DNA of 64,000 nt from Branchipolynoe longqiensis (GCA_030323885.1 CM059198.1:61468917-61532916); one strand, 5' to 3'. Positions 44,765 through 56,021 are shown, counted from the first letter of the stretch. Program-made: numbers and translations. Notes: generated by a model not told the origin, from the letters alone.

Positions 44765-46680
44765 AGGTCCAAACACAAACTTTACAAGTCCCTGCAGCCT
44801 CTAAAAACACACAAACTGTAAGCAACTTTGTGGCTGGTAATATTAGTAATCATATTTATGAGTGGCACAAAATTACTAGTGACCAAGAAATTATAGAAAT
44901 AGTTAGGGGTGTTCACATTCCCTTTACACAAATTCCTGTACAAAGTATAATACCTTTTCCATATAACATTCAACCAGTTGAACGAGACGCACTAACTAAA
45001 CAGGTACATAAATTCTTTGAGAAAGGAAATATACAAAAAGTGACACACTGTTCAGGACAGTTTATTTCAAACATTTTCTCGAGACCGAAGCCTAATGGTG
45101 ATGTTCGAATGATCCTGGATTTAACAATCCTTAATAAAAGGGTGGAATATCGACATTTTAAAATGTTCTCTCTAGATACGGCACAAGATCTGATTACACC
45201 AGATGCGTGGATGGCTAGTGTTGATTTACAGGATGCATATTATACGCTTCCCATAATGGAACAATACCGAAAATTTCTTCGATTTATTTGGGATAACCAA
45301 CTCTATGAGTTTACCTGCATGCCGAATGGCTTAGCTTGTGCGCCACGTTTATTTACTAAATTGCTTAAACCTGTTTTCTCGGTAATGGCGAGGAAGGGTC
45401 ACATAATGTTTCCATACATAGATGATTCTTTTATTATAGCATCAACACAAATTGGTTGTGTGAATGCAGTTTTGGATTTATGTGCATTACTCACTAAATT
45501 GGGGTTTTATGTACATCAACAAAAGTCAGTGTTTAAACCAACAAAACAACTTAAATGTTTAGGGTTTATTCTGGATACACAGTCCCTTACAGTGTCGATA
45601 ACAGAACAAAAACTAATTAAGTTTATGACTACAGCGACTCAGCTTATTAAGTTATCAAAGCCAAAAATTAGACAGGTTGCTGTTCTTATTGGCATAATGA
45701 CCTCATATGCACCTGCTGTGTTATATGGGAAGGCCCATATTAAGTCGCTAGAAATAGATAAAAATTTAGCGTTAACACGAACTAAAGGCAATTTTGAGCG
45801 AAAGATGTTTATTTCGCAAGAAGGGTTACAGGATATTGGATGGTGGATGCAACATATAGCAAGTTCACCAAATCCAATCCGCATGGCGGAACCTAATACA
45901 GTAATTACTACTGATGCTTCGTTAGAAGGTTGGGGAGCTCATCGAGATGGGGTCACAACAGGAGGTAGATGGCTTGATGATGAAAAATCAGACTATATTA
46001 ATGCACTAGAATTGCGTGCTATTTATCTGGGCTTACGTAGTTTAGTAAAGATAAATAAATCACAGGTTAGAATACTAACTGATAATACTACTGCCATGGC
46101 ATATATTCGTAACATGGGTGGAACCAAATCAAAGTCTTGCAATCAGTTATCTAAACTGATTTGGAACTGGGCACAGGCTCAACAAGTCTGGCTGACTGTA
46201 GCGCATATTCCAGGGTCACAAAATACACTTGCAGATTATAAAAGTAGAAATTTCCATGACCATTTAGAGTGGTCTCTCTCTACACATTTGTTTAACTTCG
46301 TTTGTGAAAAATGGGGTACACCTGAAGTTGACTTATTTGCATCACGAAATAATAACAAGTTACCCTGTTATGTTTCTTGGCATCCTGAACCGGATGCTTG
46401 GAAAGTAGATGCGTTTGCTATTACCTGGGAAAATAATTATTTTTATATTTTCCCACCATTTAGCATTATCAGCCGAGTAGTGAGAAAAATCGGCTTGGAA
46501 GGGACACATGCGATACTGGTGGTGCCCGATTGGGACACGCAACCTTGGCTGCCAGCAGTTTCACAACTGGCAAAAGATCATATACGATTCCCAAGAAAAC
46601 TCGGGAATCTGACGCACCACGGACCGCTAGTGGTTCACGGCGACGTGTCAACGACGCCCCTATTGGCATTCCTTTTCTAA
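44761..46680 (+). CDS. DIRS reverse transcriptase/RNase H polyprotein
   Basis: The uninterrupted frame is at least 616 codons from a GTG at 44830. It is also open upstream through the gag stop in the -1 frame, so the true start is unclear and frameshift or re-initiation is likely. RT: KPNGDVRMILDLTILNK, then ASVDLQDAYYTLPI (motif A Asp), then FTCMPNGLACAPRLFTKLL and PYIDDSFIIA (motif C, YIDD). RNase H: ITTDASLEGWGAH, ALELRAIYLGLRS, RILTDNTTAMAYIRNMGG, AHIPGSQNTLADYKSR carry the expected acidic and His residues. A C-terminal segment with EVDLFASRNN and FYIFPPFSII resembles the methyltransferase-like region of DIRS polyproteins. It overlaps the recombinase ORF by about 150 nt. Confidence 0.95.
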   Translation, partial: VEVQTQTLQVPAASKNTQTVSNFVAGNISNHIYEWHKITSDQEIIEIVRGVHIPFTQIPVQSIIPFPYNIQPVERDALTKQVHKFFEKGNIQKVTHCSGQFISNIFSRPKPNGDVRMILDLTILNKRVEYRHFKMFSLDTAQDLITPDAWMASVDLQDAYYTLPIMEQYRKFLRFIWDNQLYEFTCMPNGLACAPRLFTKLLKPVFSVMARKGHIMFPYIDDSFIIASTQIGCVNAVLDLCALLTKLGFYVHQQKSVFKPTKQLKCLGFILDTQSLTVSITEQKLIKFMTTATQLIKLSKPKIRQVAVLIGIMTSYAPAVLYGKAHIKSLEIDKNLALTRTKGNFERKMFISQEGLQDIGWWMQHIASSPNPIRMAEPNTVITTDASLEGWGAHRDGVTTGGRWLDDEKSDYINALELRAIYLGLRSLVKINKSQVRILTDNTTAMAYIRNMGGTKSKSCNQLSKLIWNWAQAQQVWLTVAHIPGSQNTLADYKSRNFHDHLEWSLSTHLFNFVCEKWGTPEVDLFASRNNNKLPCYVSWHPEPDAWKVDAFAITWENNYFYIFPPFSIISRVVRKIGLEGTHAILVVPDWDTQPWLPAVSQLAKDHIRFPRKLGNLTHHGPLVVHGDVSTTPLLAFLF

Positions 46681-47639
46681 GGAAGCAGCTACAGCAATTT
46701 GGATTGGACAGAATTACTGAGGATAGGATAGTATCGGATGCCTGGAGGCCAGGAACTGTCAAAATGTATACAACCTATTTAAAGAAATGGGGTGTACATT
46801 GTTTGTTAATGAAAGTTAAGCCAACAAATCCAAAGATTTCACAAGTAGCTCGGTTTCTTCGTTCTCTAGAGGATGAAGGACTTTCCTTTGGATCGATTAA
46901 TGCGGCGAGGTGTGCGTTATCAATTATATTACCTAGAATTGATGGCGAAACAGTTGGAAAACATTATGTTATTTGTTATTTACTTCGTTCAATTTATCAA
47001 AGGAATCCTCCAAAACCAAAGTATAGTCGGTTTTGGGATGTTTCTATAGTATTTAAGTTGTTTCAGGCTTGGCCTCACAACTCGTGGTTAGATATAAAAC
47101 AGTTAGGTTTTAAGGTCGCGGTCCTGTTATTGTTAGTAACCGGACACAGAGGACAGACGATTGTTGCTTTATCCTTAAATGGATTAGAAATAGACAAGCA
47201 ACAAGCTACGTTTGATTTAGAAAAGTTGCTCAAATCGAACACGTTAGGTGACCCCTTATCAACGGTTCACTTAGACTGTTTTCCGAATGATCGGAAATTA
47301 TGTGTTGTGTCGGCCATACGGGCTTATATATACAAGACAAAGGATTTACGTGCATCACAACAACTATTAGTGAGCTTTATAAAGCCACATAAGGCGATTT
47401 CACGAGACACACTTGCCAGATGGACAATTACGGTGTTGAAATTGGCTGGAGTGGATACGAGTAAATACTCTTCCCACTCAACTAGAGGAGCCATGGTCTC
47501 CAAGGCACGGGTGCTTGGTATTTCTGTGAAAAGAATACTAGCGCATGCAGGCTGGAAGACGGCTAAGTCGTTTGCAAAACATTATAATAAACGACTAGAA
47601 AAGCCTACCGGCGTTGCAAAGCGTCTTCTCGCCAACTAA
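46530..47639 (+). CDS. DIRS tyrosine recombinase
   Basis: A 369-codon frame overlaps the RT ORF. The N-terminal SAM-like core-binding part includes DAWRPGTVKMYTTYLKKWGV. The catalytic domain shows VTGHRGQTIVAL (first Arg), SSHSTRGAMVSKA (HxxR), LAHAGWKTAKSF (His/Trp) and KHYNKRLEKP with the nucleophile Tyr. All signature residues are present, so it is likely functional. It replaces the DDE integrase of LTR elements and would join the circular DNA intermediate to the genome. The start is uncertain; the first codon of the open frame lies inside the RT ORF. Confidence 0.95.
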   Translation: MGHATLAASSFTTGKRSYTIPKKTRESDAPRTASGSRRRVNDAPIGIPFLRKQLQQFGLDRITEDRIVSDAWRPGTVKMYTTYLKKWGVHCLLMKVKPTNPKISQVARFLRSLEDEGLSFGSINAARCALSIILPRIDGETVGKHYVICYLLRSIYQRNPPKPKYSRFWDVSIVFKLFQAWPHNSWLDIKQLGFKVAVLLLLVTGHRGQTIVALSLNGLEIDKQQATFDLEKLLKSNTLGDPLSTVHLDCFPNDRKLCVVSAIRAYIYKTKDLRASQQLLVSFIKPHKAISRDTLARWTITVLKLAGVDTSKYSSHSTRGAMVSKARVLGISVKRILAHAGWKTAKSFAKHYNKRLEKPTGVAKRLLAN

Positions 47640-47722
47640 CAAGAATAGGTGAGAACAAAAATTTAGAATGTTATAATAATAAGAAAGAATGATATTAAGG
47701 ATAAAAATGAATTATGTAAAGG

Positions 47723-47857
47723 TCTCCCTAGCCTGAGGCTAGCCTGAGGCTGTTTACCGAGGTAAAATAGTATAGTTATACGAGTCTTACCTTGGTACAG
47801 ATGATGGATAACTGTTGTTTTACCGAGGTATAAGCCTCGGATAGATGTGGGCTAGGG
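47723..47857 (+). repeat. DIRS internal complementary region
   Basis: The left half (TCTCCCTAGCCTGAGGCTAG to TTTACCGAGGTAAAATA) is the inverted complement of the element's left end. The right half (TATAGTTATACGAGTCTTAC to ATAGATGTGGGCTAGGG) is the inverted complement of its right end. The two join at about 47769. This is the template thought to restore both ends and form the circular junction during DIRS replication. Confidence 0.9.
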
Positions 47858-47963
47858 CCCTCCCGCCACACCCTGCCACATCTATTCCGTTGGTGTACCT
47901 TTTCGGTAAAGTAATAGTATCCATTGTTTGAAAGTCATTTTTATCCTCAATAAGTAGGTTAAG

Positions 47964-48082
47964 ATTGCTGGTACCGGACGTGCTTACCTCTCCCTAGCCC
48001 ACATCTATCCGAGGCTTATACCTCGGTAAAACAACAGTTATCCATCATCTGTACCAAGGTAAGACTCGTATAACTATACTAT
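47964..48082 (+). repeat. DIRS copy 1 right terminal repeat
   Basis: The inner part ATTGCTGGTACCGGACGTGC plus TTACCTCTCCCTAGCC mirrors the left repeat. The outer part (ACATCTATCCGAGGCTTATA to CGTATAACTATACTA) differs from the left end but is mirrored in the internal complementary region, which sets the right border at about 48082. Confidence 0.85.
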
Positions 48083-48136
48083 ACATATATACATATTATT
48101 ACATATAAATATATACATATTACTATATATACATAT

Positions 48137-48168
<32 letters not shown>
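48083..48168. repeat. AT-rich spacer and (AT)n between DIRS copies
   Basis: TACATATTATTA-type units followed by about 17 AT repeats. A shorter TATATATATA also flanks the left end of copy 1 (41010-41020). Confidence 0.9.
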
Positions 48169-48175
<7 letters not shown>

Positions 48176-48913
48176 ACCTCGGTATTCAGCCTCAGGCTAG
48201 CCTCAGGCTAGGGAGAAGGAAGCACGTTAGGTACCAGCAATTAGCATATACAACTCACGACTGGATTACGTGTCGTTGGGTTGCTCCGGCAAATTTAGTC
48301 TACATACAAGCTAATACGCAGTAAGTATAATAAAAACTGTGGTTAGCTTAATTATGATGCATTAGAGCATCATTATGGAAAGTTTAGACTTTCTTTGGTC
48401 CATTTTGGACGAGTTATTTGGTTATAAAAAACCAAGGATAGAATTCCTTCTCGAAGGATTGAAACCGGTCATTAGCGGTTCTGTCAACACCCGAGTCACC
48501 GTGTGATTATGGGTAGAGATGTGGGCTCTGCCTCGTCTCCTGTGGAAATTCTCTCGTACTCTAATAGAGAGTAATGTTGGAGATGCTCCTGGGTTTCTTT
48601 TATAGACTCCCCACAAACTTTTTCAGGCGTTTCTCCGAGTTTCGTAGCATTTTCTCCAACTTGTTGACGTTGTAGTCACAGGTGGGAGAAGTGTGCGGAA
48701 CAGAGGGATGGGCGGGCCGATACACTGGTCCCGACCCCGCGTAAGGTTTGGGCTTGACCCACAACCCACGCACAAATTTAGCTTATTACGCCTGTGTTAT
48801 AACGGTATAAACACGTTCTTTAACACCAATAGATGTCCAAATGAGTTTGAAACAACCATATTGTGACATATATATATACCGGGACTGATCAAAAATGTTT
48901 GTTTCAGTTCCCG

Positions 48914-50010
48914 ATGGCCACGAAGCGGAGTAAGCGCGGTGCAGCAGCAGCCGAGGGGCGTGTTCCGAGTGGAGGGGACGAGGAGTACGACTCCTCACCC
49001 GTGTTGTCGGCAGGGCCTTCGACACAGCCCGGGGCGCATATTCTCTCCGAGGAGGACATAGTGCCTGACGGCGCCGCGCCTCAAAATTGGGAGACGCGGT
49101 TTGCGGCGATGGAGAGTCATATAATGGCTCTCAAACCACCGGTGTCTCGTAAACGGCGAGTGCCGAGTGTTCAAGAGGAGTCTTCCAAGGGCTAAGCGTG
49201 TGAAAACCACTACGCTTATGCGTGAGAACATTAATGGCCATTTCCGCACGTTTAAGCCCGCGGAGATTATTTCTAAGTTATCAGATGAGTTAACAGGCAT
49301 TAAAGGTGTTCCCAACTCCATCATTAAGGAGATGGATCGAGATGTCAATATGACGGAGGACCGTAAGAGATTTGAGGGTGTGTTGCACATAGTGCATAAG
49401 GCGGTGCTTGGTACCCTAACAGCTATTGCTCCTGTAGCAAATTGGTACCTTAACAGCTATTGCTCCTGTAGCAAACAGAATGCAACAAGAAAACAAGTTC
49501 TCGTCTTTGGCTAAGACGATGGACAAAAGTATTGCATTGTTGGCGGCGGCAGGTAATTACCTGTCGTATCGAAGATATGAAAATGTTTTCAAGTCAGTTT
49601 GCACAGATGCTGGCAAAGAAGTGGCTCGCTCAAAGAAGGTTACTGATACTGATGGGAAAGAGTTTACGCTCTTTCTTGCTCCAGAGCCGATTAAAGGGAA
49701 ACCTTTAGATAACACCAAAATGTTTGGCGGTCAACTACAATACCTCTATAAAGAGGTAGAAACTGCAGCCAAGAGTGGCAAAAACAAGGATGGTAAGAAG
49801 AAGAAACAGGAAATCCTCGTTTCAAAACGGTCAGAGGGGATTTTCGTCACGGCGGTTTTCACCAAGGGGAACCAGACCGTGTCTCAAACTTCGGTCAAGG
49901 GTTTCGGGGCCGGGGGCGCTCGCTCAGGCTTGGACGACAAACACTGCACGGCCATAGGCCGATGGTGTCACCTCACCGAAGGCCCTTTCCCCAGGGGCGG
50001 GTCCAAGTAG
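48914..50010 (+). pseudogene. DIRS copy 2 gag-like ORF, disrupted
   Basis: Starts like copy 1 (MATKRSKRGAAAAEGRVPSG) but stops at 49193-49195. About 300 nt of the Lys/Ser-rich tract are missing after EESSKG relative to copy 1. A 34-bp tandem duplication at 49411-49477 (GGTACC[C/T]TAACAGCTATTG) shifts the frame again. The last frame (49480-50010) retains LAAAGNYLSYRRYENVFKSV and ends FPRGGSK, with a changed Arg/Gly tail. Confidence 0.85.
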
Positions 50011-51042
50011 AGGTTGAAACACAAACGTTACAAGTCCTTCCAGCCTCTAAAACCACACAAACTGTAAGCAACTTTGTGGCTGTTAATATTAATAATCATA
50101 TTTCTGAGTGGCACAAAATTACTAGTGACCAAGAAATTTTACAAATAGTTAGGGGTGTTCACATTCCTTTCACACAAATTCCGGTACAAGGCAGGATACC
50201 TTTTCCTTATAACATTGAACCGGTTGAACGAGAGGCACTAACTAAACAGGTACAAAAATTCTTTGAGAAAGGAATTATACAAAAAGTGACATACTGTTCA
50301 GGAGAGTTTATTTCAAACATCTTCTCGAGACCAAAGCCTAATGGCGAGGTTCGAATGATCCTGGATTTAACAATCCTTAATAAAATGGTTGAGTATCGAC
50401 ATTTTAAAATGTTCTCGCTAGATACGGCACGAGATCTGATTACGCCAGATGCGTGGATGGCTAGTGTTGATTTACAAGATGCATATTATACGCTTCCCAT
50501 AAGGGAAAAAGACCGGAAATTTCTTCGGTTTCTTTGGGATAACCAACTCTATGAGTTCACCTGCATGCCGAATGGTTTAGCTTGTGCCCCTCGTTTATTC
50601 ACTAAACTGCTTAAACCTGTTTTTTCAGTAATGGCGCGGAAGGGTCATATAATGTTTCCATACATAGATGATTCCTTTATTATAGCATCAACACAAATTG
50701 ATTGTGGGAAAGCAGTTTTGGATTTATGTGCTTTACTTACTAAATTGGGGTTTTATGTACATCCACAAAAGTCAGTGTTTAAACCAACAAAACAACTCAA
50801 ATGTTTAGGGTTTATTCTGGATACACAGTCTCTTACAGTGTCGATAACAGAACAAAAACTAATTAAGTTTATGAATACAGCGACCCAGCTTATTAAGTTA
50901 CCAAACCTAAAATTAGACAGGTCGCAGTCCTTATTGGGATAATGATATCGTATGCACCCGCTATTCTATACGGGAAGGCCCATATTAAATCTCTAGAAAT
51001 AGATAAAAATTTAGCGTTAACACAAACTAAAGGGAATTTTGA
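50008..51042 (+). pseudogene. DIRS copy 2 RT, frameshifted and gap-truncated
   Basis: RT motifs are intact: KPNGEVRMILDLTILNK, ASVDLQDAYYTLPI and PYIDDSFIIA. Compared with copy 1 one A is missing near 50908 (CCTAAAATTAG against CCAAAAATTAG), which shifts the frame. The correct frame resumes with SYAPAILYGKAHIKSLEIDK until the gap. The frame is open upstream across the gag end, as in copy 1. Confidence 0.85.
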
Positions 51043-51542
51043 NNNNNNNNNNNNNNNNNNNNNNNNNNNNNNNNNNNNNNNNNNNNNNNNNNNNNNNNNN
51101 NNNNNNNNNNNNNNNNNNNNNNNNNNNNNNNNNNNNNNNNNNNNNNNNNNNNNNNNNNNNNNNNNNNNNNNNNNNNNNNNNNNNNNNNNNNNNNNNNNNN
51201 NNNNNNNNNNNNNNNNNNNNNNNNNNNNNNNNNNNNNNNNNNNNNNNNNNNNNNNNNNNNNNNNNNNNNNNNNNNNNNNNNNNNNNNNNNNNNNNNNNNN
51301 NNNNNNNNNNNNNNNNNNNNNNNNNNNNNNNNNNNNNNNNNNNNNNNNNNNNNNNNNNNNNNNNNNNNNNNNNNNNNNNNNNNNNNNNNNNNNNNNNNNN
51401 NNNNNNNNNNNNNNNNNNNNNNNNNNNNNNNNNNNNNNNNNNNNNNNNNNNNNNNNNNNNNNNNNNNNNNNNNNNNNNNNNNNNNNNNNNNNNNNNNNNN
51501 NNNNNNNNNNNNNNNNNNNNNNNNNNNNNNNNNNNNNNNNNN
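51043..51542. other. Assembly gap (500 N)
   Basis: Exactly 500 N, probably a placeholder rather than a measured length. The left side is DIRS RT and the right side is G-rich simple DNA. Confidence 0.99.
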
Positions 51543-51905
51543 AAGGGGAGGTGGGTGGGGGTGGGGGTGGGTTGGGAGAGAGCGGAGGTGTAAAGGCGAG
51601 GTGGAGGCGGAGGAACCGGCGAAAGGTGGAGGAATCGGGGTGGATTGGAAGGGAGAGGTGGAGGGGGAGACGGTCAGGATGAGGGGACAGGGTATGATAC
51701 TTGGTAGGGAGAAGGGGGAGTGAGAGATGGAGGGAGGTGGATGGGAAATGGACAATGGGGGTGGGGGGGTGGGAGGGGAAGCGAGGGGAGGGGACCGGGG
51801 TAGGAAAGGGGGTAGGGTTCGAGAGTGAAAGAGAATATAGAGAAGAGGAGAGGACGAAGGACAAGATGGTGCTAGGGCGCGAAACCCCAGGAAATAAATC
51901 AACAT
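51543..51905. repeat. GGGGAGGTGG-type purine-rich DNA
   Basis: Low-complexity G/A-rich DNA. Long minus frames through it and the gap are artefacts. Confidence 0.85.
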
Positions 51906-52019
51906 TGTAATACTCAGACAAAGTGAGCTGAACATGAATTAAGAGATGAACAAATTATGTATGTGCCCCCCCACCCGGACCGGATACATAGCTCCCTGCT
52001 CCAGCATCACGGCCCACCC

Positions 52020-53640
52020 ACCAAACTCCTGACACCCACCCACATCCCCGTACTCACACTCACAGTTACACCCACCAACACTCGCACACTCACACTCCCA
52101 CCCACACTCACACCCATGCACACCCACTCACACCTGCACAATCACACTCACACCCACCCACACCCGCGCCCTCACACCCACTCACTCTGGCACACTCACA
52201 CTCACACCCACCCACAACCGCGCACTCACACTCACACCCACTCACACCTCCACACTCACACCCACTCACATCCACGCACTCACACTCACACTCACATCCA
52301 CCCACACCCACGCACTCACACTCACATCCGCGCACTCACACCCTAATCCACGAACACCTGCACACTCACACACATACCCACCTACACCCACCCACACCCA
52401 CACACTCACACTCATACCCACTCACACCTGCACACGCACACTCACACCCACCCACACCCACGCACTCACACTCATACTCACCCACACCCACGCACTCACA
52501 CTCATACCCACCCACACCCACGCACTCACACTCATACCCACCCACACCTGCACACTCATACTCACACCCACCCACACCAACACACTCACACTCACACCCA
52601 ATCACACCCGAGCACTCACACTCATGCCCACCCACACATGCACACTCACACTCACACTCACACCCAACCACACCCGCGCACTCACACCACCCCACACCTG
52701 CACACTCACACGCACATCCACCCCCACCACGCCCTAACATTCACACTCACACCCACCCACACTCACACCCGCGCACTCACACTCACATCCAGTCACACCT
52801 GCACACTCACACTCACATCTGCACACTCACACTCACACTCATGGACACACTCACTCTCACACCCACCCACACACTCACTCACACCCACTCACACCCACAC
52901 CCGCACACTCACCCTCACACCTATACCCATACACACCCACACACTCACTCACACCCACTCATACCCACACCCACACCCGCACACTCACACTCACACCTCC
53001 ACCCATACACACCCACACACTGACACTCACACCCATCCACATCCACCCACCCATTCCTATGCAAACCCATCCACATTCACCCTATCCCAGTCGCAGCCAT
53101 CCACACCCACCCACACCTACTCATACCCACTCACCTTCAAATCACGCCCACCCATATTGAAATGCATTCACAATCATCCATGCTCACAACCAACCATACC
53201 CAACCAAACCCACCCACACCCACTCACAACCACGCATAGACATCCACACCTAGTCATACCAACCCACACCAACTCACGCCCACCAACCGAGAACCATGCC
53301 CACCCACATCGAAATGCCCACAACCATCCATACTCAAACACACCCACCCACCCATGCACACTCCCATGCACTCACAACCACCCACAACCACCCACAACCA
53401 CCCAGACCCACACCCTTCTAAACCCACCCAGCCCCACACACATCAACCCACACACATACAATTTCACACTCACCCACCCACCCACCCACACAGATCTGCA
53501 CACACTAACCCCCCCTCCCCCCACACACACACCTCCACCCCCGTACAGACACATCAACTTGACCCCACCCACCCACCCATACCCACCCACCATACCCACA
53601 CCCACCCACCCACCTACATCCACACCCACGCACACAAACA
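52020..53640. repeat. CACACTCACACCCAC repeat tract, about 1.6 kb
   Basis: Degenerate CACTCACACTCACACCCACC units with occasional GCGCACTC. The long His/Thr/Pro frames on plus and Cys/Gly/Val frames on minus are repeat artefacts. Confidence 0.95.
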
Positions 53641-53689
53641 AGCCTCACCTCATGGGGGTTAGCGTGTAATACTAGACTACTGGGTCAAC

Positions 53690-54255
53690 TTTAGCCTACT
53701 TCCCGTGCCTTCCAGGAACACTGACTACTGCGTCAACTCTAGCCTGCTTCCCGAGCCTTCCAAGGCCACTGACTACTGCATCAACTCTAGCACTGACTAC
53801 TGGGTCAACTCTAGCCTGCTTCCCGAGCCTTCCAGGGAGACTGACTACTGGGTCAACTCTAGCCTGCTTCCCGAGCCTTCCAGGAACACTGACTACTGTG
53901 TCAACTCTAGCCTGCTTCCTGAGCCTTCCAGAACCACCGACCACTGCATCAACTCTAGCCTGGTGAGACTGACTACTGGGTCAACTCTAGCCTGGTTCCC
54001 GAGACTTCTAGGAATATTGACTATTGGGTCAACTCTAGCCTGGTTCCCGAGGCGTCCAGGAACACTGACTACTGCATCAACTCTAGCCTGGTTCCCGAGC
54101 CTTCCAGGGACACTGACTACTGGGTCAACTCTAGCCTGGTTCCCGAGACTTCTAGGAATACTGACTATTGGGTCAACTCTAGCCTGGTTCCCGAGCCTTC
54201 CAGGGACACCGACTACTGGGTCAACTCTAGCCTGGTTCCTGAGCCTTCCATGGAA
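53690..54255. repeat. 48-bp minisatellite
   Basis: About 11 units of 48 bp, each with CTGACTACTGGGTCAACTCT and CCCGAGCCTTCCAGG. Because 48 is a multiple of three and the unit lacks stops, both strands stay open (plus TDYWVNSSLLPEPSR, minus VDPVVSVPGRLGNQAR). I see no flanking exon or splice support for coding. Confidence 0.9.
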
Positions 54256-54324
54256 CAACAAATAAATATGAACAGTCAAATAAAGGATAATAACTTATCT
54301 GTCCAACTTATATATAAGCGTTTA

Positions 54325-54835
54325 TTAAAGTTGCTTAGTTCGATGGCTTTGACTTTCTGCCATTTTTCTGAAATAAATATATTAAATTAATTGTTATAAT
54401 CTAACATACCTTAGTTTGAAGTAACTGTTACTGTAAATGTCTAGCTTTTGAGATATGTGAAGTGCAAACATGTCAAATTATATGACTATATGACACTAGC
54501 TTGTCCAGGAACCTGGTCATGGAACCAGTGTCATGGGTGTGATGCAAATGGGAAATATTGCGCCTAGAGCGGGACTCGAACCCACATCTCTTTGCATTCC
54601 GGGCCAGTGTGCTAGCCATTACACCACCTAGGCTCCCTGATATCTGATATCACCAGACTACCCACGTCTATCTGACTATGCGGCTCCTTGCCTGAGAGGT
54701 CAGTGCAGACCACTAAAGTATCTACGTTTAAATCTACATTTCCGACAGTATCTATGTTGGAAATGTAGAATCAAACATAAACAAATGCTTAGATTTAGGC
54801 AATTTGATGCTTTCATCGGACTATGCAGTTTGATG
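54325..54835. mobile_element. M-MITE copy 10, split by a SINE-C
   Basis: Left end TTAA-AGTTGCTTAGTTCGATG; right end ATCGGACTATGCAGTTTGA. A minus-strand SINE-C lies inside. Confidence 0.8.
54490..54720 (-). repeat. SINE-C copy
   Basis: The head complement has GGGACTCGAACCCACATCTC and CATTACACCACCTAGGCTCC; the far end is GAGAGGTCAGTGCAGACCAC. Confidence 0.85.
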
Positions 54836-55103
54836 TATTCTTTTAACTTAGACACTTCTCTTCCTCTAGGTAGATAATGGATAATAATAAGGACAACTTA
54901 TGCATCACGAACAACTTTCATATTATGGACAACCTCTGTATGCTTAGGTTAGATATACTACTATGCAATTGTACCTTAATGCATTTGCAATATCTGAGGA
55001 ATAAGAAAACCAACATTGAAAAACGGCATTGTTTAAATTCAGATAATGTATTAGACATTCTACATTCTGGTCAGTTTGTTTCTTGTTGTTTTCTGTCCTA
55101 ACA

Positions 55104-55421
55104 ATACATGAGGTGATATTTATTCTTGAAGATTTATACTGCCTATCATGGATAAGCCTGAATAGGCTTGTTTTCACCATTAGACAGTTTATCAATAGAA
55201 AGCCCGAGCCTACACTTTTACCGACCCAAGGGATTTTTAACCTCCCACACCACATAGACATGGTATGAGAGCAACTGGCCTTTGATGACACTTTGATGAC
55301 AGCGGTGGAAATCCAAATTGGCAGAGGTGGGGGCACAGGGAATCGAACCACTGACCTTCAGATTAGGAGTCCGACCTAGAAAAAAGTCAGACACTCTAAC
55401 CACTCCGCCACAGAGAACACC
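55104..55421 (-). repeat. SINE-B copy, full length
   Basis: GAAGATTTATACTGCCTATC at the left (3' end) to the CTAACCACTCCGCCACAGAG head complement at the right. A SINE-A follows directly. Confidence 0.9.
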
Positions 55422-55423
55422 AC

Positions 55424-55715
55424 GCCAGGATGGGTACCGATTTATGACAGTGCGAAATCATGGCAACTTGTATAGTGCTGCCCCGCTGAGAAACGTAGCC
55501 GCTGGCACTATGACCCGAATATCCCACATAGTCACATTATCCTGACACTGAGCAAACCAGTCCTTGTCATATCCTATTAATACTGAGAACCAAGCTAGGT
55601 AGCAACAAGTATACATTTGATATAAGTGATTGGTTTAACTCGGCTGGGATTCGACCTCCCGACTTTCCGCACGGGAAGCCTACGCTCTACTGTTTCGGAC
55701 ACCGCGTCCGGTCCC
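55424..55715 (-). repeat. SINE-A copy lacking the tail
   Basis: From AGGATGGGTACCGATTTATG to the head complement CGGACACCGCGTCCGGTCC. Confidence 0.85.
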
Positions 55716-56021
55716 ATGTTGGTCAGTTAATGGTTAGTACCAGGTGGCCATGTTTCTCGGGGTTGCCATGGCAGCAGTGGTGAGTGTGGTCGTGAATACA
55801 CACACCTCCATCAGGCAGTGGTGAATGGTAATACTGTAGAGTGGTATATACACACGCGTCGACCCCTAGCGGGCGTTTTGGGGTGCTTGGGGTAGGGTGA
55901 GTGGGTGGGTCTTTTTGTCGGGTTTGGACCCAGTATTTGCTGCAGGTGCCCGGTCACTTGAAGCGCTTGGCTTGTCATTTAAAGAGCCTGTAACATGACG
56001 AATAAACGTTACTTTATTTTG

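Larger units (their letters stand above)
41025..48082 (+). mobile_element. DIRS-type tyrosine-recombinase retrotransposon, copy 1
   Basis: The element has gag-like, RT/RNase H and tyrosine recombinase ORFs in that order, flanked by terminal inverted repeats. An internal complementary region at 47723-47857 reproduces both outer ends. That architecture is diagnostic of DIRS elements, which replicate through a circular intermediate and integrate by recombinase without an integrase. Total length is 7.06 kb, of which about 1.6 kb is a LINE inserted into gag, leaving about 5.4 kb native. RT/RH and recombinase frames are intact, which suggests recent activity. Confidence 0.95.
48169..51042 (+). mobile_element. 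DIRS retrotransposon copy 2, truncated by the gap
   Basis: Same orientation as copy 1. Left end TATTTTACCTCGGTATTCAG with the same two CCTCAGGCTAG units. Leader, gag and RT follow and stop at 51042 in the N-gap. No recombinase, internal complementary region or right end is visible, and the sequence after the gap is unrelated. Confidence 0.9.

Noticed and set aside
42669..47640. Endogenous retrovirus or LTR retrotransposon
   Set aside because: No protease, DDE integrase or env. A tyrosine recombinase and an internal complementary region are present, which define DIRS.
50893..51935. Long ORFs spanning the N-gap
   Set aside because: They exist only because N was translated as X; their ends are DIRS antisense and G-rich DNA.
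52638..53669. 343-codon His/Thr/Pro-rich frame, and Cys/Gly/Val-rich frames on the other strand
   Set aside because: Translation of the CACACTC repeat tract. Open frames on both strands arise from stop-free repeats.
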